A DNA stretch of 64,000 nt, from the NCBI RefSeq assembly GCF_014205335.1, contig NZ_JACHNH010000001.1, positions 9,064,558 to 9,128,557 of the forward strand, in the 5' to 3' direction. The notes under the pieces were generated by a model. The model saw only the letters and a program-made list of their open reading frames with translations. It did not search any database and was not told the DNA's origin. The DNA comes from Amorphoplanes digitatis (GTDB taxonomy: Bacteria; Actinomycetota; Actinomycetes; Mycobacteriales; Micromonosporaceae). Positions 50,489 through 59,847 of this stretch are shown here, piece after piece (position 1 is the first letter of the stretch; each line of letters starts with the position of its first letter). The translations under genes were made by a program, and so were the position numbers.

Positions 50489-52315
50489 GTGTTGGTGGAG
50501 ATCAGCGTGGTGGAACAGCGGTATCAGGCCGTGTTGGAGGTGCGGGCCGGGTCGACGGTCACGGACGTGGCGGAACGCTTCGGGGTGTGTCGGCAGACCG
50601 TGCACGAATGGTTGGCCAGGTATCGCGACGACGGGCTGACCGGATTGGCAGACCGGTCCAGCCGACCGCGCAGATCGCCGGGTCAGACCGCGCCCGAGGT
50701 GGAAGCCCTCGTTTGTGAGCTGCGCCGGAACCATCCGCGGTGGGGTGCCCGCCGGATCCTGTTCGAACTCGGCAGGATCGGTTGTCCCGGTCCGATCCCG
50801 TCGCGGATCACGGTGCACCGGATCCTGGTCCGCCACGGCCTGGTCGATGAACGGCCCCGCCGTCGCCGCCGTGAGGAGTATCTGCGGTGGGAACGCGACC
50901 GGCCGATGGAACTGTGGCAGATGGACATCGTCGGCGGCGTGATGCTCGCTGACGGCAGGGAGGCCAAGGTGGTGACCGGCGTGGACGACCATTCCCGGTT
51001 CTGTGTCATCGCCGCGGTGGTCCCGAAAGCGACAGGCCGGGCCGTCTGCCTCGCGCTGGTCGCCGCCCTGCGCCAGTACGGGGTGCCGGACGAGGTGCTC
51101 ACCGACAATGGCAAGCAGTTCACGGCACGCTTCAACGCCGGTGGTGGCGAGGTCATGTTCGACCGGATCTGCCGGGAGAACGCCATCACCTACCGGCTAA
51201 CCAAACCGCGCAGCCCGACGACCACCGGGAAGGTGGAACGGTTCCACCTGAGCCTGCGCCGGGAACTGCTCGACGAGCACCCTCCGTTCGTTTCCGTGGC
51301 CGAGGCTCAGGCCACGATCGACGCCTTCCGCCACGACTACAACACCGACCGGCCGCACCAGGCTCTGGACATGGCGTTCCCCGCCGACCGGTTCCGCCCG
51401 AACACTGACGACGGCATCGCGTTGACACTGCCGCCGTCGCTGACCGCCGCAGCGGACGAGATCGGCCCGCCATCACCGCCAGCGGTGAAGCGTGTGACCG
51501 GATCAGCCGCCCGCGCCACCACGGCGACGAATCATGCGGTGGAGGTGACCAGAACGATCCCGGCATCGGGCAACATGACCGTCAGCGGGCAGCAGTTCTG
51601 GCTCGGTCCCGCTCATGCCGGACGCGAGATCACCCTATGGGCTGACACCACGGTCGTTCATCTGCTCCTGGCCGGGGTTCGCCTCAAGACGGTCCCGTCC
51701 CGGTTCAGTCTCACCCAGCTGCACCAACTGCTCACCGACGGCGGCCGACCGGCCGGACCCTCACCGATCAACCCCGCACCAGCACCACCTGGCACCGCGA
51801 TCGAAGTCGAGCGGACCATCAACGCCTGCGGCCTGCTCGCCCTGGCCGGACGCCAGCACCCCGTCGGGTTCCACCTCGCCGGCCAACGGGTCACCGTCCG
51901 CATCGATCACGGAGTCCTGCACCTGCTCGGCTCCGATCGCGCCGTGCTGCGGTCGCTGCCCAACCCACTCACCACGCCCGAGCAGGGCAGAATCCGCGAC
52001 GCTCGCCCCGCCGGCCCCGCCCCGGCGCCTGACATGCAGCCACTGCGGGTCGATCGGCGGGTCAGCAGCCGCGGCAGCATCAGCATCGCCCGGCAGAAGA
52101 TCCAGGTCGGCATCGGCCACGCCGGCCGCACCGTCACCGTCGAAGAAGCCGACACCACCTTCCGGATCCACCACGGCGACGAACTGCTCGCCGAAGTGGC
52201 CCGCACCACCACCCGGCCCATCGCCCGGTTCAAAGCCCGAAAACCCGAACCGCCACGGCGGCGCCCGGATATCCTCGCCCCACCCTCCGAACCGATGTCG
52301 AGGTCACCACAATGA
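50489..52315 (+). CDS. IS481-like transposase with triplicated C-terminal domain
   Basis: A 608-residue transposase (GTG 50489; GTG 50495 also possible). HTH AGSTVTDVAERFGVCRQTVHEWLARY is followed by an HTH_21-like region (HPRWGARRILFEL) and an RNase H-like core with DDE residues in WQMDIVGG, VLTDNGKQFTAR and KVERFHLSLRRELL. After ~residue 345 come three related ~60-residue units starting VEVTRTIPASGNMTVSGQQF, IEVERTINACGLLALAGRQH and LRVDRRVSSRGSISIARQKI. Each ends in a short beta hairpin like the Mu-type C-terminal barrel, normally present once. Overlaps the passenger gene (ATGA). Confidence 0.9.
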   Translation: MLVEISVVEQRYQAVLEVRAGSTVTDVAERFGVCRQTVHEWLARYRDDGLTGLADRSSRPRRSPGQTAPEVEALVCELRRNHPRWGARRILFELGRIGCPGPIPSRITVHRILVRHGLVDERPRRRRREEYLRWERDRPMELWQMDIVGGVMLADGREAKVVTGVDDHSRFCVIAAVVPKATGRAVCLALVAALRQYGVPDEVLTDNGKQFTARFNAGGGEVMFDRICRENAITYRLTKPRSPTTTGKVERFHLSLRRELLDEHPPFVSVAEAQATIDAFRHDYNTDRPHQALDMAFPADRFRPNTDDGIALTLPPSLTAAADEIGPPSPPAVKRVTGSAARATTATNHAVEVTRTIPASGNMTVSGQQFWLGPAHAGREITLWADTTVVHLLLAGVRLKTVPSRFSLTQLHQLLTDGGRPAGPSPINPAPAPPGTAIEVERTINACGLLALAGRQHPVGFHLAGQRVTVRIDHGVLHLLGSDRAVLRSLPNPLTTPEQGRIRDARPAGPAPAPDMQPLRVDRRVSSRGSISIARQKIQVGIGHAGRTVTVEEADTTFRIHHGDELLAEVARTTTRPIARFKARKPEPPRRRPDILAPPSEPMSRSPQ

Positions 52316-52761
52316 AGCTGCCACCCGGCGCCACCGGCTTCGACGCCGCACCCGACACCGGCACCGACCTCTCCGCGTTTACCGCGATCTGCCACCACGC
52401 CGCCCGCGCCGTCGGTGGCACCGTCAGCCAGATCGTCCCGGCGAATGTGACCCCCAACTTCCACACCGCCGAGATCGCTCGGCGCGGTCTCCGCACCCGA
52501 GTCCTCGGGCACACCACCATCGCGGCCGTCGCGTTCGCCGAGCCTTGGCCGGCCGCTGACCTCAGGGTCACCTTCACCGACCGGCCAGACCTGGCCGCCG
52601 CCCTCCAGGAAGTCTCCGACCTTCGAATCCTGACCAAGCAGCAGCTGGACTCGCCTATCGCAACCGCCGACCTCACCGCCTTGACAGCCGGTGAGCACGA
52701 GCAGATCACCTACTGGCAGCCGCACACCATCGGCGAGCTGCTCTTCAACTACTGGGACTGA
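52312..52761 (+). CDS. IS passenger protein, unknown function
   Basis: A 149-residue protein translationally coupled to the transposase and inside the inverted repeats. It has an N-terminal Thr/Ala-rich part, TAICHHAARAVGGTVSQIVPANVTPNFHTAEIARRGLRTRVLGHTTIAAVAFAEPWPA, then TFTDRPDLAAALQEVSDLRILTKQQLDSPI and TYWQPHTIGELLFNYWD. The alpha/beta pattern with a Trp-rich C-terminus resembles small immunity proteins in general appearance only. No family recognised. Confidence 0.7.
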   Translation: MKLPPGATGFDAAPDTGTDLSAFTAICHHAARAVGGTVSQIVPANVTPNFHTAEIARRGLRTRVLGHTTIAAVAFAEPWPAADLRVTFTDRPDLAAALQEVSDLRILTKQQLDSPIATADLTALTAGEHEQITYWQPHTIGELLFNYWD

Positions 52762-52848
52762 CAGCACAGCAAGAGAACAAGATCGTCTAGTCGGACGTGT
52801 CGCTCACGTCCCGAGACCGATCCGTCGCCAACGTCATGAGACTCGACA

Positions 52849-53183
52849 TCAGAACAAGATCAGAACAAGAATCGTTGTGGCCAGCCAACTGATGTGCGAC
52901 ATGGATCCGCCAGGTGATGCGCGACAGGCATCCTCAGATTTGGCGGCGGGGCGGCGGGACTCATCGCCGGGTAGGGGTGGTGCTGTCGATCGGTCGCGGG
53001 AGCGTCGTCGGCGGTGGATCAGACGTTCGGGTTGGGTGCGGTCGCGGGTGTCAGATCTTGGTCGTTGGGGTCGGCCGGGTCGGTGCCGGTCGTATGGTGC
53101 GGGCCATTGTGGAGGACTTCCGGCCGCTGGGCGAGGGCGACTGATGCCGGAGATCGCGGAAGCGGGGCAGGGACGGTGCCGGG
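52849..53183. other. intergenic segment upstream of the second TPR gene
   Basis: No gene is supported. It begins with two AGAACAAGA repeats (52851-52870) that recur inside the IS near its right end (52783). From about 53051 the DNA is homologous to the region upstream of the first TPR gene (minus strand, about 21885-22020), sharing long blocks such as GGTCGTATGGTGC and GGGACGGTGCCGGGTTGACG. The conserved stretch may be the TPR gene's own promoter/leader. Confidence 0.5.
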
Positions 53184-54690
53184 TTGACGGATGACCCAGG
53201 CTCAGTCGCCGATGGTGGGCGGGCTGGGAGTCGGGAACCATCAGTTCGCGACAGGTCGGCAGTCACGGTCGTCCGATGGGCGGAGGTACACCGGCTGGCG
53301 GTCGCCGGCCGGGAGCCCGCGATCGCCCGTGATGTCGGGCGCCGGGTGTCAGAGGTGTGGCTGCCCAGGTCCCGGTTCGCGGACGTGGCGGCCCTGGCGA
53401 CCGCGACCCTGGCACTCGGCCCGGACGCCCGCTCCTTCTACGCCCTGGGCTGGGCTCAATCCTCCACCGGGCAGCCCCGACAGGCTTTGGCCAACTACGA
53501 GCAGGCGCTCCACCGGTATCGCGAGGCTGGCGACCGCGTCGGCGAAGCCGCCACCCTCAACAACATCGGCCTCGTGTACGACGGGCTCGGGGACCGGCCG
53601 CGGGCCCTGGACTACTACCGGCAGGCCCTGCCCATCCGGCGGGAGGTCGGCGAACGCGCCGGCGAAGCCGCCACCCTCACCAACATCGGCCTCGTGTACG
53701 ACGGGCTCGGGGACCGGCAGCAGGCCCTGGCTTACTACCAGCACGCCCTGCCCCTCTTGCGGGAGGTCGGCGCCCGCGGCGGCGAAGCCACCACCCTCAA
53801 CAACATCGGCGCCGTGTACAACGGGCTCGGGGACCGGCAGCAGGCCCTGGCCTACTACCAGCAGGCCCTGCCCATCCGGCAAGAGGTCGGCGACCGCGCC
53901 GGCGAAGCCAACACCCTCAACAACATCGGCGCCGTGTACTACGGGCTCGGGGACCGACAGCAGGCCCTGGACTACTACCGGCAGGCGTTGGACATCCTGC
54001 GGGAGGTCGGTGACCGCGTCGGCGAAGCCAACACCCTCAACAACATCGGCACCGTGTACTACGGGCTCGGGGACCGACAGCAGGCCCTGGACTACTACCG
54101 GCAGTCGCTGGACATCCGGCGGGAGGTCGGCGACCGCGCCGGCGAAGCCAACACCCACAACAACATCGGCGCCGTGTACTACGGGCTCGGGGACGCGCAG
54201 CAGGCCCTGGACTACTACCGGCAGGCTCTGCCCATCGCCCGGGAGGTCGGCGACCGCGTCGGCGAAGCCACCACCCTCTCCAGCATCGGCGTCCTATACG
54301 ACGGGCTCGGGGACGCGCAGCAGGCCCTGGACTACTACCGGCAGGCTCTGCCCATCGCCCGGGAGGTCGGCGACCGCGTCGGCGAAGCCACCACCCTCAA
54401 CAGCATCGGCGCCGTGTGCTACGGGCTCGGGGACGCGCAGCAGGCCCTGGACTACTACCAGCAGACGCTGCCCATCCTGCCGGCAGGTCGGCGACCGCGC
54501 CAGCGAAGCCACCACCAGGTACAACCTCGCGATGATCCACCGGGCGGAACGGAATCTCGACGAGGCAGTCGGCGAGCTGGAGATCGTCGTCGACCTCGAC
54601 CGCCAAGTCGGCCACCCGGACCTTGAATCCGACATCGCCACGCTCGAACAGGTACGCCAAGAACAAGCAAGAAGTCGAAGAGCGACCTGA
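53184..54690 (+). pseudogene. TPR-repeat protein, second copy, frameshifted
   Basis: Homologous to the TPR gene at 20739-21884, with the same TTG ACG GAT start context and N-terminal part (VHRLAVAGREPAIARDVGRR), but about nine 40-residue repeats instead of six. Repeats 7 and 8 are nearly identical at the DNA level over 120 bp. At 54480-54481 one extra C (CTGCCGGCAG against CTGCGGGAG) shifts the frame by one. The true C-terminus (RYNLAMIHRAERNLDEAVGELEIVVDLDRQVG...) continues in the next frame to 54690. Either a recent pseudogene, a sequencing error in a repeat, or a natural frameshift site. Confidence 0.75.
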
Positions 54691-54774
54691 TCACTCGGTC
54701 AATCGGCACGGCCGAACCCCCGACCAGACGCGACTGGCCGGTATCCCGGGCGGGCGTCGTCCCCGGCGCACCCG

Positions 54775-55209
54775 GTGCCGATTCTGGCCGATCCGTGGCC
54801 GGGCATCCCGGTGCGGGGTCGCGGGGCGGCGGCCCGGGCAGAGGCGTGCTGGTCGCCGATCGCGCCGGGGCTGACTCCGCACGGGCTGCGGCACTCGTAC
54901 AAGACGCTCATGGTCGAGCTGGGCACGCCGGCCAAACTGATGGACCGCCAGATGGGTCACGATGACGGGTCTGTGCAGGCGCGCTATGAGCACGTCACGG
55001 CTGGGATGGTCGATCGGCTCCTGGAGGGACTCACCGGGCTGTGGGCGTCAGCGTTGGTCGCCCGGCGACAGATCTCGGCGGGCTCCCCGGTGGCGGCGCT
55101 TGATCGCTTGCTTCGGCAGGAGGCGGGGGGTGACCGCGCAAGATCTTCTCCCAGATTTCTCCCAGCGGGGCGTGGGAGAAGCGGAAGGCCCGGCCTCCGC
55201 GAACGGTAG
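54775..55209 (+). pseudogene. tyrosine integrase C-terminal remnant
   Basis: The frame starting at 54775 carries TPHGLRHSYKTLMVEL (HxxR), DRQMGHDDGSVQARYEHVT (GH and the Tyr nucleophile) and a tail ending DRLLEGLTGLW. Conserved sequence covers about 54868-55040; the rest up to 55209 is unrelated readthrough. The catalytic first Arg, core and N-terminal domains are absent. It is a different integrase lineage from the fragment at 23505, and it lies just before tRNA-Pro, the expected integration target. Confidence 0.82.
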
Positions 55210-55232
55210 ACCGGGCCTGACCTGCACTTTCT

Positions 55233-55309
<77 letters not shown>

Positions 55310-55381
55310 AGCGTGCTCAGCAATACTAGCGGACGGTCCGGCGGTCGCGAAATCGGTATCCCGTGGCCGGGAAAGTGCAGG

Positions 55382-56275
55382 TCAGCGGGGTGTCAGGGTG
55401 AGGACGGTGGCCTCCGGGCGGCAGGCGAATCGGATGGGGGCGGTCGGGTGGGTGCCGAGGCCCGCCGAGACGTGGAGCCAGGCTTCCGAGCCGGGCCAGC
55501 GGTGCAGGCCCTTGGCCATCGCGTGGGGGAGGTCGCAGTTCGTGGTGAGGGCGCCGTAGCCGGGTACGCAGACCTGGCCGCCGTGGGTGTGGCCGGCCAG
55601 TAGGAGGTTGAAGCCGTCCGCCGCCATCGGGTCCAGGACCCGGGAGGCCGGGGTGTGTGTCACGCCGATGTGCAGGTCGGCGTCGGCGGTGACCGGGCCG
55701 GCCACCGAGGGGTAGTCGTCCCGGTCGATGTGGGGGTCGTCGACGCCGGCCAGTTCGATCGAGCGGCCGCCGGCCTTGATGGTGGTTCTCGCGTTGTTCA
55801 GGTCTGCCCAGCCGGCGTCTACGAAGGCCGCGCGGAGGTCCTCGGCGGGCAGGTCCTCGCCCTGCTGGTACTCGCGTTCCGGGAGCAGGTACTGGAGGGG
55901 GTTCTTCCAGATCGGGCCGCGGTAGTCGTTCGAGCCGAAGACGAAGGCGCCGGGTAGGCCGAGGAACGGGTCCAGTGCGCGCAGGACTCCGGGGATGGCG
56001 TCCGGTGCGGCCATGTTGTCGCCGGTGACGACGACCAGGTCCGGGTCGGTGCCGCCGAGCGCGGCCACCCAGTCCTGCTTGCGGCGCTGCTCCGGCATCA
56101 TGTGCAGGTCCGAAATGTGCAGGATGCGCAGCGGTTCGGCGTCGGGTTCCAGCACCGGTACGTCGAAGCGGCGCAGGGTGAACATGTTGCGTTCGACCAG
56201 GGAGGCGTAGGCGAAGGTGGCGCCACCGACGGCGGTGATGCCGGCGGCCAGGGCGATAAGGGAGCGCTTGCGCAT
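55382..56275 (-). CDS. membrane-associated metallophosphoesterase
   Basis: A 297-residue protein starting at ATG 56275 with an N-terminal hydrophobic anchor (LIALAAGITAVGGATFAYASL) and a calcineurin-like domain: LHISDLHMMPEQ, VVVTGDNM, VFGSNDY (in place of the canonical GNHD/E), VTHTP and LLAGHTHGGQV. These bind two metals and hydrolyse phosphoesters; substrate unknown. It corresponds by position to Rv3683 of M. tuberculosis, next to ponA2. It is divergent from the YqeY gene, with a 25-bp gap. Confidence 0.92.
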   Translation of the reverse strand: MRKRSLIALAAGITAVGGATFAYASLVERNMFTLRRFDVPVLEPDAEPLRILHISDLHMMPEQRRKQDWVAALGGTDPDLVVVTGDNMAAPDAIPGVLRALDPFLGLPGAFVFGSNDYRGPIWKNPLQYLLPEREYQQGEDLPAEDLRAAFVDAGWADLNNARTTIKAGGRSIELAGVDDPHIDRDDYPSVAGPVTADADLHIGVTHTPASRVLDPMAADGFNLLLAGHTHGGQVCVPGYGALTTNCDLPHAMAKGLHRWPGSEAWLHVSAGLGTHPTAPIRFACRPEATVLTLTPR

Positions 56276-56300
56276 GACGGCCAGAGTAGTTTGGTCGTCC

Positions 56301-56753
56301 ATGGGAACGCTGAAAGACCGCCTGAAGGATGACCTCCACACTGCCATGAAAGGGCGCGACGAGCTGACCACGTCGACGCTGCGGATGGCGTTGACCGCCG
56401 TGAGTAACGCGGAGACGGCCGGGGACGCCGCGAAGGTCCTCAGCGACGATGAGGTGCTCGCCGTGTTGGCCAAGGAGGCGAAGAAGCGGCGGGAGGCCGC
56501 GAACGCCTTCGCGGGGGCCGGGCGCACCGATCAGGCCGCCAAGGAGAACGCCGAGGGCGAGATCCTGGACCGGTACCTGCCCGTGCAGCTCACCGACGAG
56601 GAGATCGACGGGCTGGTCGCGGACGCGCTGGGTGCGGGCGGCTTCACCGGCAAGGCGCAGATGGGGCCGGCCATGAAGGCGGCGCAGGCCGCGGTCGCCG
56701 GGCGGGCCGAGGGTGGCCGGGTCGCGGCGGCCGTGCGCAGGCGGCTGGGCTGA
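56301..56753 (+). CDS. GatB/YqeY domain protein
   Basis: A 150-residue YqeY-type protein: LKDRLKDDLHTAMKGRDELTTSTLRMALTAVSNAE, KEAKKRREAANAF, ILDRYLPVQLTDEEI, and the C-terminal KAQMGPAMKAAQAAVAGRAEGGRVAAAVRRRL. The C-terminal helices match the tRNA-binding tail domain of GatB. The free-standing protein is thought to act on tRNA or its amidotransferase, but its role is not established. Confidence 0.93.
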   Translation: MGTLKDRLKDDLHTAMKGRDELTTSTLRMALTAVSNAETAGDAAKVLSDDEVLAVLAKEAKKRREAANAFAGAGRTDQAAKENAEGEILDRYLPVQLTDEEIDGLVADALGAGGFTGKAQMGPAMKAAQAAVAGRAEGGRVAAAVRRRLG

Positions 56754-56786
56754 GGGCGGCCGCCGGACGGCGGCACCGGAACTGAA

Positions 56787-56818
56787 GCGGGCGGGTCACC
56801 CTGAGGTGACCCGCCCGC
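56787..56818. terminator. bidirectional hairpin
   Basis: Perfect 14-bp stem, 56787-56800 with 56805-56818, loop CTGA, between convergent YqeY and PBP genes. Confidence 0.85.
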
Positions 56819-56822
56819 GTTG

Positions 56823-59225
56823 TCATCTTCGGCCCGGTGGCTTGGGCTTCTTCGGATCGTCCGGGGCCCCGGGTTCCTTGCCGGTGCCCTTGCTGATCTC
56901 GATGCTGACGTAGCCGCCCTTGATGGTCCGGCCGCTCGGGTTCGTGCCCGCGACCGTGCCCTTCGGGCAGTTCGACTCGACCTCGGTGTTGTCGACCGAG
57001 GCGGTGAAGCCGGCGCCCTCGATCCGGGCCAGCGCCCCGGCGACGGTCGCGCATTCCACGTCCGGGATCGAGCGCTGGTCGCCCTCGGAGATCTTTCTGC
57101 TGCCCGGCTTCTTGAACTCGACCTTCGTCTTGCCCTTGAGGAAGTCGTCCATCGTGTCCCAGACCGCGGGGTTCACGATGGCGTGCAGCATGCGGTCCTT
57201 GTGGTCCTGGTAGTCCGGGTTGACCAGGTAGCCGGCGATCGCCAGCGAGCTGCTGCCGATGATCAGCGCGGCGGTCTTGTCGTGGTCGGTGGTGCCGGAC
57301 TTGCCGTAGATCGGGTGCCGGATCGTGTAGTAGGCCTGCGCCGCCGTACGGCTGCCGCCGCAGCTGCCGAGCTGCGGGCTGTCGCCGACCGGGCAGCGGG
57401 CCGCGTCGAGCGCCGCGCGGGCCACGTCCGGTGAGGTGGCGCGGGTGCAGTGCGGCTTGCCGACGTCGATCTTCTCGCCGTCCTTCGACGTGATCTGCTG
57501 CACCGGGGTCGGCGCGCAGTACATGCCGTCGCCGGCGAGGGTCGCGTACGCGTTCGCCATCTCCAGCGGGGTCGACGACGAGACGCCGAGGGTGAAGGCG
57601 CCCCACTGGTGTGCCGAGGCCTTGTTCGACGCGAAGTCGGCGTCGCTCTTGGCCCGGAACTGCACGCCGAAGCGCTGGGCCACGTCGACCACCTTCTCGG
57701 CGCCGACCCGTTCCTGCAGCGGCACGAAGAAGGTGTTGATCGATCTACTGAAGCCCGTCCACATGTTGGTGACGCCGCCGGCCTTGCCGCCCGCGTTGCT
57801 CGGGCAGTAGTAGATGCCGTTGCAGGTGGAGGGGCCGGGTGCGATGCGGTACTTCGAGACGTACTTGGCGGGCGCGTTGATGGAGTAGGCGAGCGGGTAG
57901 CCGTTCTCGAGCGCCGCGACCATGGTGAACATCTTGAACACCGAGCCGGCCTGGTAGCCGGTGATGTCGCCGCCGCCGCTGAGCAGCGGGTTGGTCGTGT
58001 TCGGGTACGTGCCGCGGATCTTCTTCTTCGCCTTGCGCGGGTCCGAGGAGATCTTGTTCTGCGGGTTTTGGGGGTCGTCCAGCTTGAACTTGCGGTTGGC
58101 CGCCAGCATGCGGACCCGGCCGGTGCCCGGCTGGATGCCGGCGAGCAGCAGGGCGTTCTTGTTCTTCTCCGAGATGTGCTCGCCGATGTTCTTGCGGGCC
58201 GCCTGCTGCGCCTTGATGTCCATCGACGTCTGCACGCGGTAGCCGCCGCTCTTCAGGCGCCGCTCACGGTCGTACGTGGTCGCGCCGAAGGCCTGCTGGC
58301 TGAGCCACCAGCGGTAGAAGTAGTCGCAGAAGAAGCCCCAGTTGTTCTTGGCAACCGAGACGCAGCCGTTGCCGGGGCGGTCGACCTCGCGGCTGATCTT
58401 CGTCGCGGTCGCCTTGCGCGCGTCGTCGGCGCTGATGAGGCCGATCTCCATCATGTCGTTGATGACGTAGTTGCGGCGGTCGAGCGCCTGCGGGTAGCCG
58501 CTGGCGGTCGTGGGGTTGAACGCGGTGGGCGCCTTGACCATGCTGGCCAGCAGCGCGCCCTCGGCGATCGTCAGATCCTTGGGCTTCTTGCTGAAGTACA
58601 CCTGGCTGGCGGCGTACACGCCGTACGCGCCGTTTCCGAAGGGCGCGGCGTTCAGGTAGCCCTCAAGGATCTTCTCCTTGCTGAGCTCCTTCTCGATCTG
58701 CATCGCGTACTTCATCTCGGTGATCTTGCGCTTGGGCGTGTCCTTGGTGGCGTCGACGACCTCCTGCGGGCTGGTCGCCGAGTAGGCCAGGGTCATACGC
58801 ACCAGCTGCATGGTCAGCGTCGAGGCGCCCTGCTGGGACTTGCCGCTCTTGTTGCTGACGATCGCGCGGGCGACACCCTTCAGGTCGACGCCGTTGTGCT
58901 GGTAGAACTCGTGATCCTCGGCCGCGATGATCGCGTTCTGCATGTTCTTCGAGATGTCCTTCAGCGGGACGTCGCTGCGGAACTCGTCGTAGAAGACCGA
59001 TATCTGCGTCTTGTTGTCCGACGCGAAGATCCGCGTGATCTGCGGGGCGGTCGCCTGCCGGAGCTCGCTGGGCAGGCTGGCGAACGTCTCGCCGCCGGCC
59101 TTGGCCGCGAGGCCGGACATGGCGACTGCGGGGAAGGCGGCGGCGGCGACGACAACGCCCGCGAGCAGGCCACAGATCAGCAGCGAGGTCGCATTGGCGA
59201 AGATGTTGTGATCGCGTCTGCGCAT
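56823..59225 (-). CDS. bifunctional class A penicillin-binding protein with PASTA domain (PonA2-like)
   Basis: About 800 residues (ATG 59225; GTG 59237 possible). A short cytosolic tail, then one transmembrane helix (LLICGLLAGVVVAAAAFPAVA). The GT51 glycosyltransferase has AAEDHEFYQHNGVDLKGVARA (catalytic Glu) and GASTLTMQLVRM. The transpeptidase has AGSVFKMFTMVAAL (SxxK), SRSIN (SxN) and YGKSGTTDHD (KTG). One PASTA domain follows (IPDVECATVAGALARIEGAGFTASV). It builds and cross-links peptidoglycan. Position beside a WhiB and two ArsA-like ATPases matches ponA2 (Rv3682). Confidence 0.94.
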   Translation of the reverse strand: MRRRDHNIFANATSLLICGLLAGVVVAAAAFPAVAMSGLAAKAGGETFASLPSELRQATAPQITRIFASDNKTQISVFYDEFRSDVPLKDISKNMQNAIIAAEDHEFYQHNGVDLKGVARAIVSNKSGKSQQGASTLTMQLVRMTLAYSATSPQEVVDATKDTPKRKITEMKYAMQIEKELSKEKILEGYLNAAPFGNGAYGVYAASQVYFSKKPKDLTIAEGALLASMVKAPTAFNPTTASGYPQALDRRNYVINDMMEIGLISADDARKATATKISREVDRPGNGCVSVAKNNWGFFCDYFYRWWLSQQAFGATTYDRERRLKSGGYRVQTSMDIKAQQAARKNIGEHISEKNKNALLLAGIQPGTGRVRMLAANRKFKLDDPQNPQNKISSDPRKAKKKIRGTYPNTTNPLLSGGGDITGYQAGSVFKMFTMVAALENGYPLAYSINAPAKYVSKYRIAPGPSTCNGIYYCPSNAGGKAGGVTNMWTGFSRSINTFFVPLQERVGAEKVVDVAQRFGVQFRAKSDADFASNKASAHQWGAFTLGVSSSTPLEMANAYATLAGDGMYCAPTPVQQITSKDGEKIDVGKPHCTRATSPDVARAALDAARCPVGDSPQLGSCGGSRTAAQAYYTIRHPIYGKSGTTDHDKTAALIIGSSSLAIAGYLVNPDYQDHKDRMLHAIVNPAVWDTMDDFLKGKTKVEFKKPGSRKISEGDQRSIPDVECATVAGALARIEGAGFTASVDNTEVESNCPKGTVAGTNPSGRTIKGGYVSIEISKGTGKEPGAPDDPKKPKPPGRR

Positions 59226-59538
59226 CCAGGAGGTCACCCGAGCAGGGTACGCGAATAACGCACGTGATCGAGCGTCGAGAAGGTCACGTTTGCCCAGAAT
59301 GATTGTGCCTCCTCCCGAGCCTGAGTGTGGCGTTTCCGGGGAACTTCCCCGAACTTTCTCACTGTCCGGTAGGAGAGGGATGCCGGGAAAGACCGGGGTA
59401 TACGTTTTTGAGGGACAACGTTGCGTAATTGCCTGACTACAGAGCATGATGATCCGGCGAGGTATCGCACGGCGTCTGCGCGACTTGGGGGACACGGGCC
59501 GTCAGATGCCAGGGGGAAGCAAGGGGGGACGTGGACAG

Positions 59539-59841
59539 ATGGGAATGATCAGCGACTGGCCCAGCATGGCGGCGTGTCAGAGTGGCGACCCTGACGCACT
59601 CTTCGTGCAGGGCGCCGAGCAGAACGTGGCGAAGAGGATCTGCCGCAGCTGCCCGGTCCGCTACGAGTGCCTTGCCGACGCGCTGGACAACCGGATCGAG
59701 TTCGGCGTCTGGGGAGGCATGACCGAGCGGGAGCGCCGCGCGCTGCTACGCCGGCACCCGCACGTGGCGAGCTGGCGGAAGATGTTCGAAGCCGCGCTCC
59801 GCGAGAAGGGCGCCGACAAGGTACTCGTCTCCACCCGCTGA
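59539..59841 (+). CDS. WhiB-family redox-sensing regulator (WhiB4/WblA-like)
   Basis: A 100-residue protein from ATG 59539 (GGGGGGA upstream); the upstream ATG at 59446 adds a non-conserved extension. Four cysteines (13, 35, 38, 44; CxxC x5 C pattern) bind the [4Fe-4S] cluster, then GVWGGMTERERRALLRR gives the beta turn and basic tail that contacts DNA or sigma factor. Divergent from the PBP gene with about 310 bp of regulatory sequence between. By synteny it equals WhiB4 of M. tuberculosis, called WblA in Streptomyces, a regulator of antioxidant and developmental genes. Confidence 0.93.
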   Translation: MGMISDWPSMAACQSGDPDALFVQGAEQNVAKRICRSCPVRYECLADALDNRIEFGVWGGMTERERRALLRRHPHVASWRKMFEAALREKGADKVLVSTR

Positions 59842-59847
59842 TCCATT

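Larger units (their letters stand above)
50429..52848 (+). mobile_element. IS481-like insertion sequence, 2.42 kb with passenger gene
   Basis: Bounded by long imperfect inverted repeats of about 55 bp starting TGTC..GTCTCATGAC (50429-50484 and the complement of 52793-52848). They hold two orfs: a 608-residue DDE transposase and a 149-residue passenger overlapping it by four bases. No target duplication is visible (left flank ends CCGTT, right flank begins TCAGA), so one flank was rearranged after insertion. Larger than usual IS481 members (about 1-1.3 kb). Confidence 0.85.
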
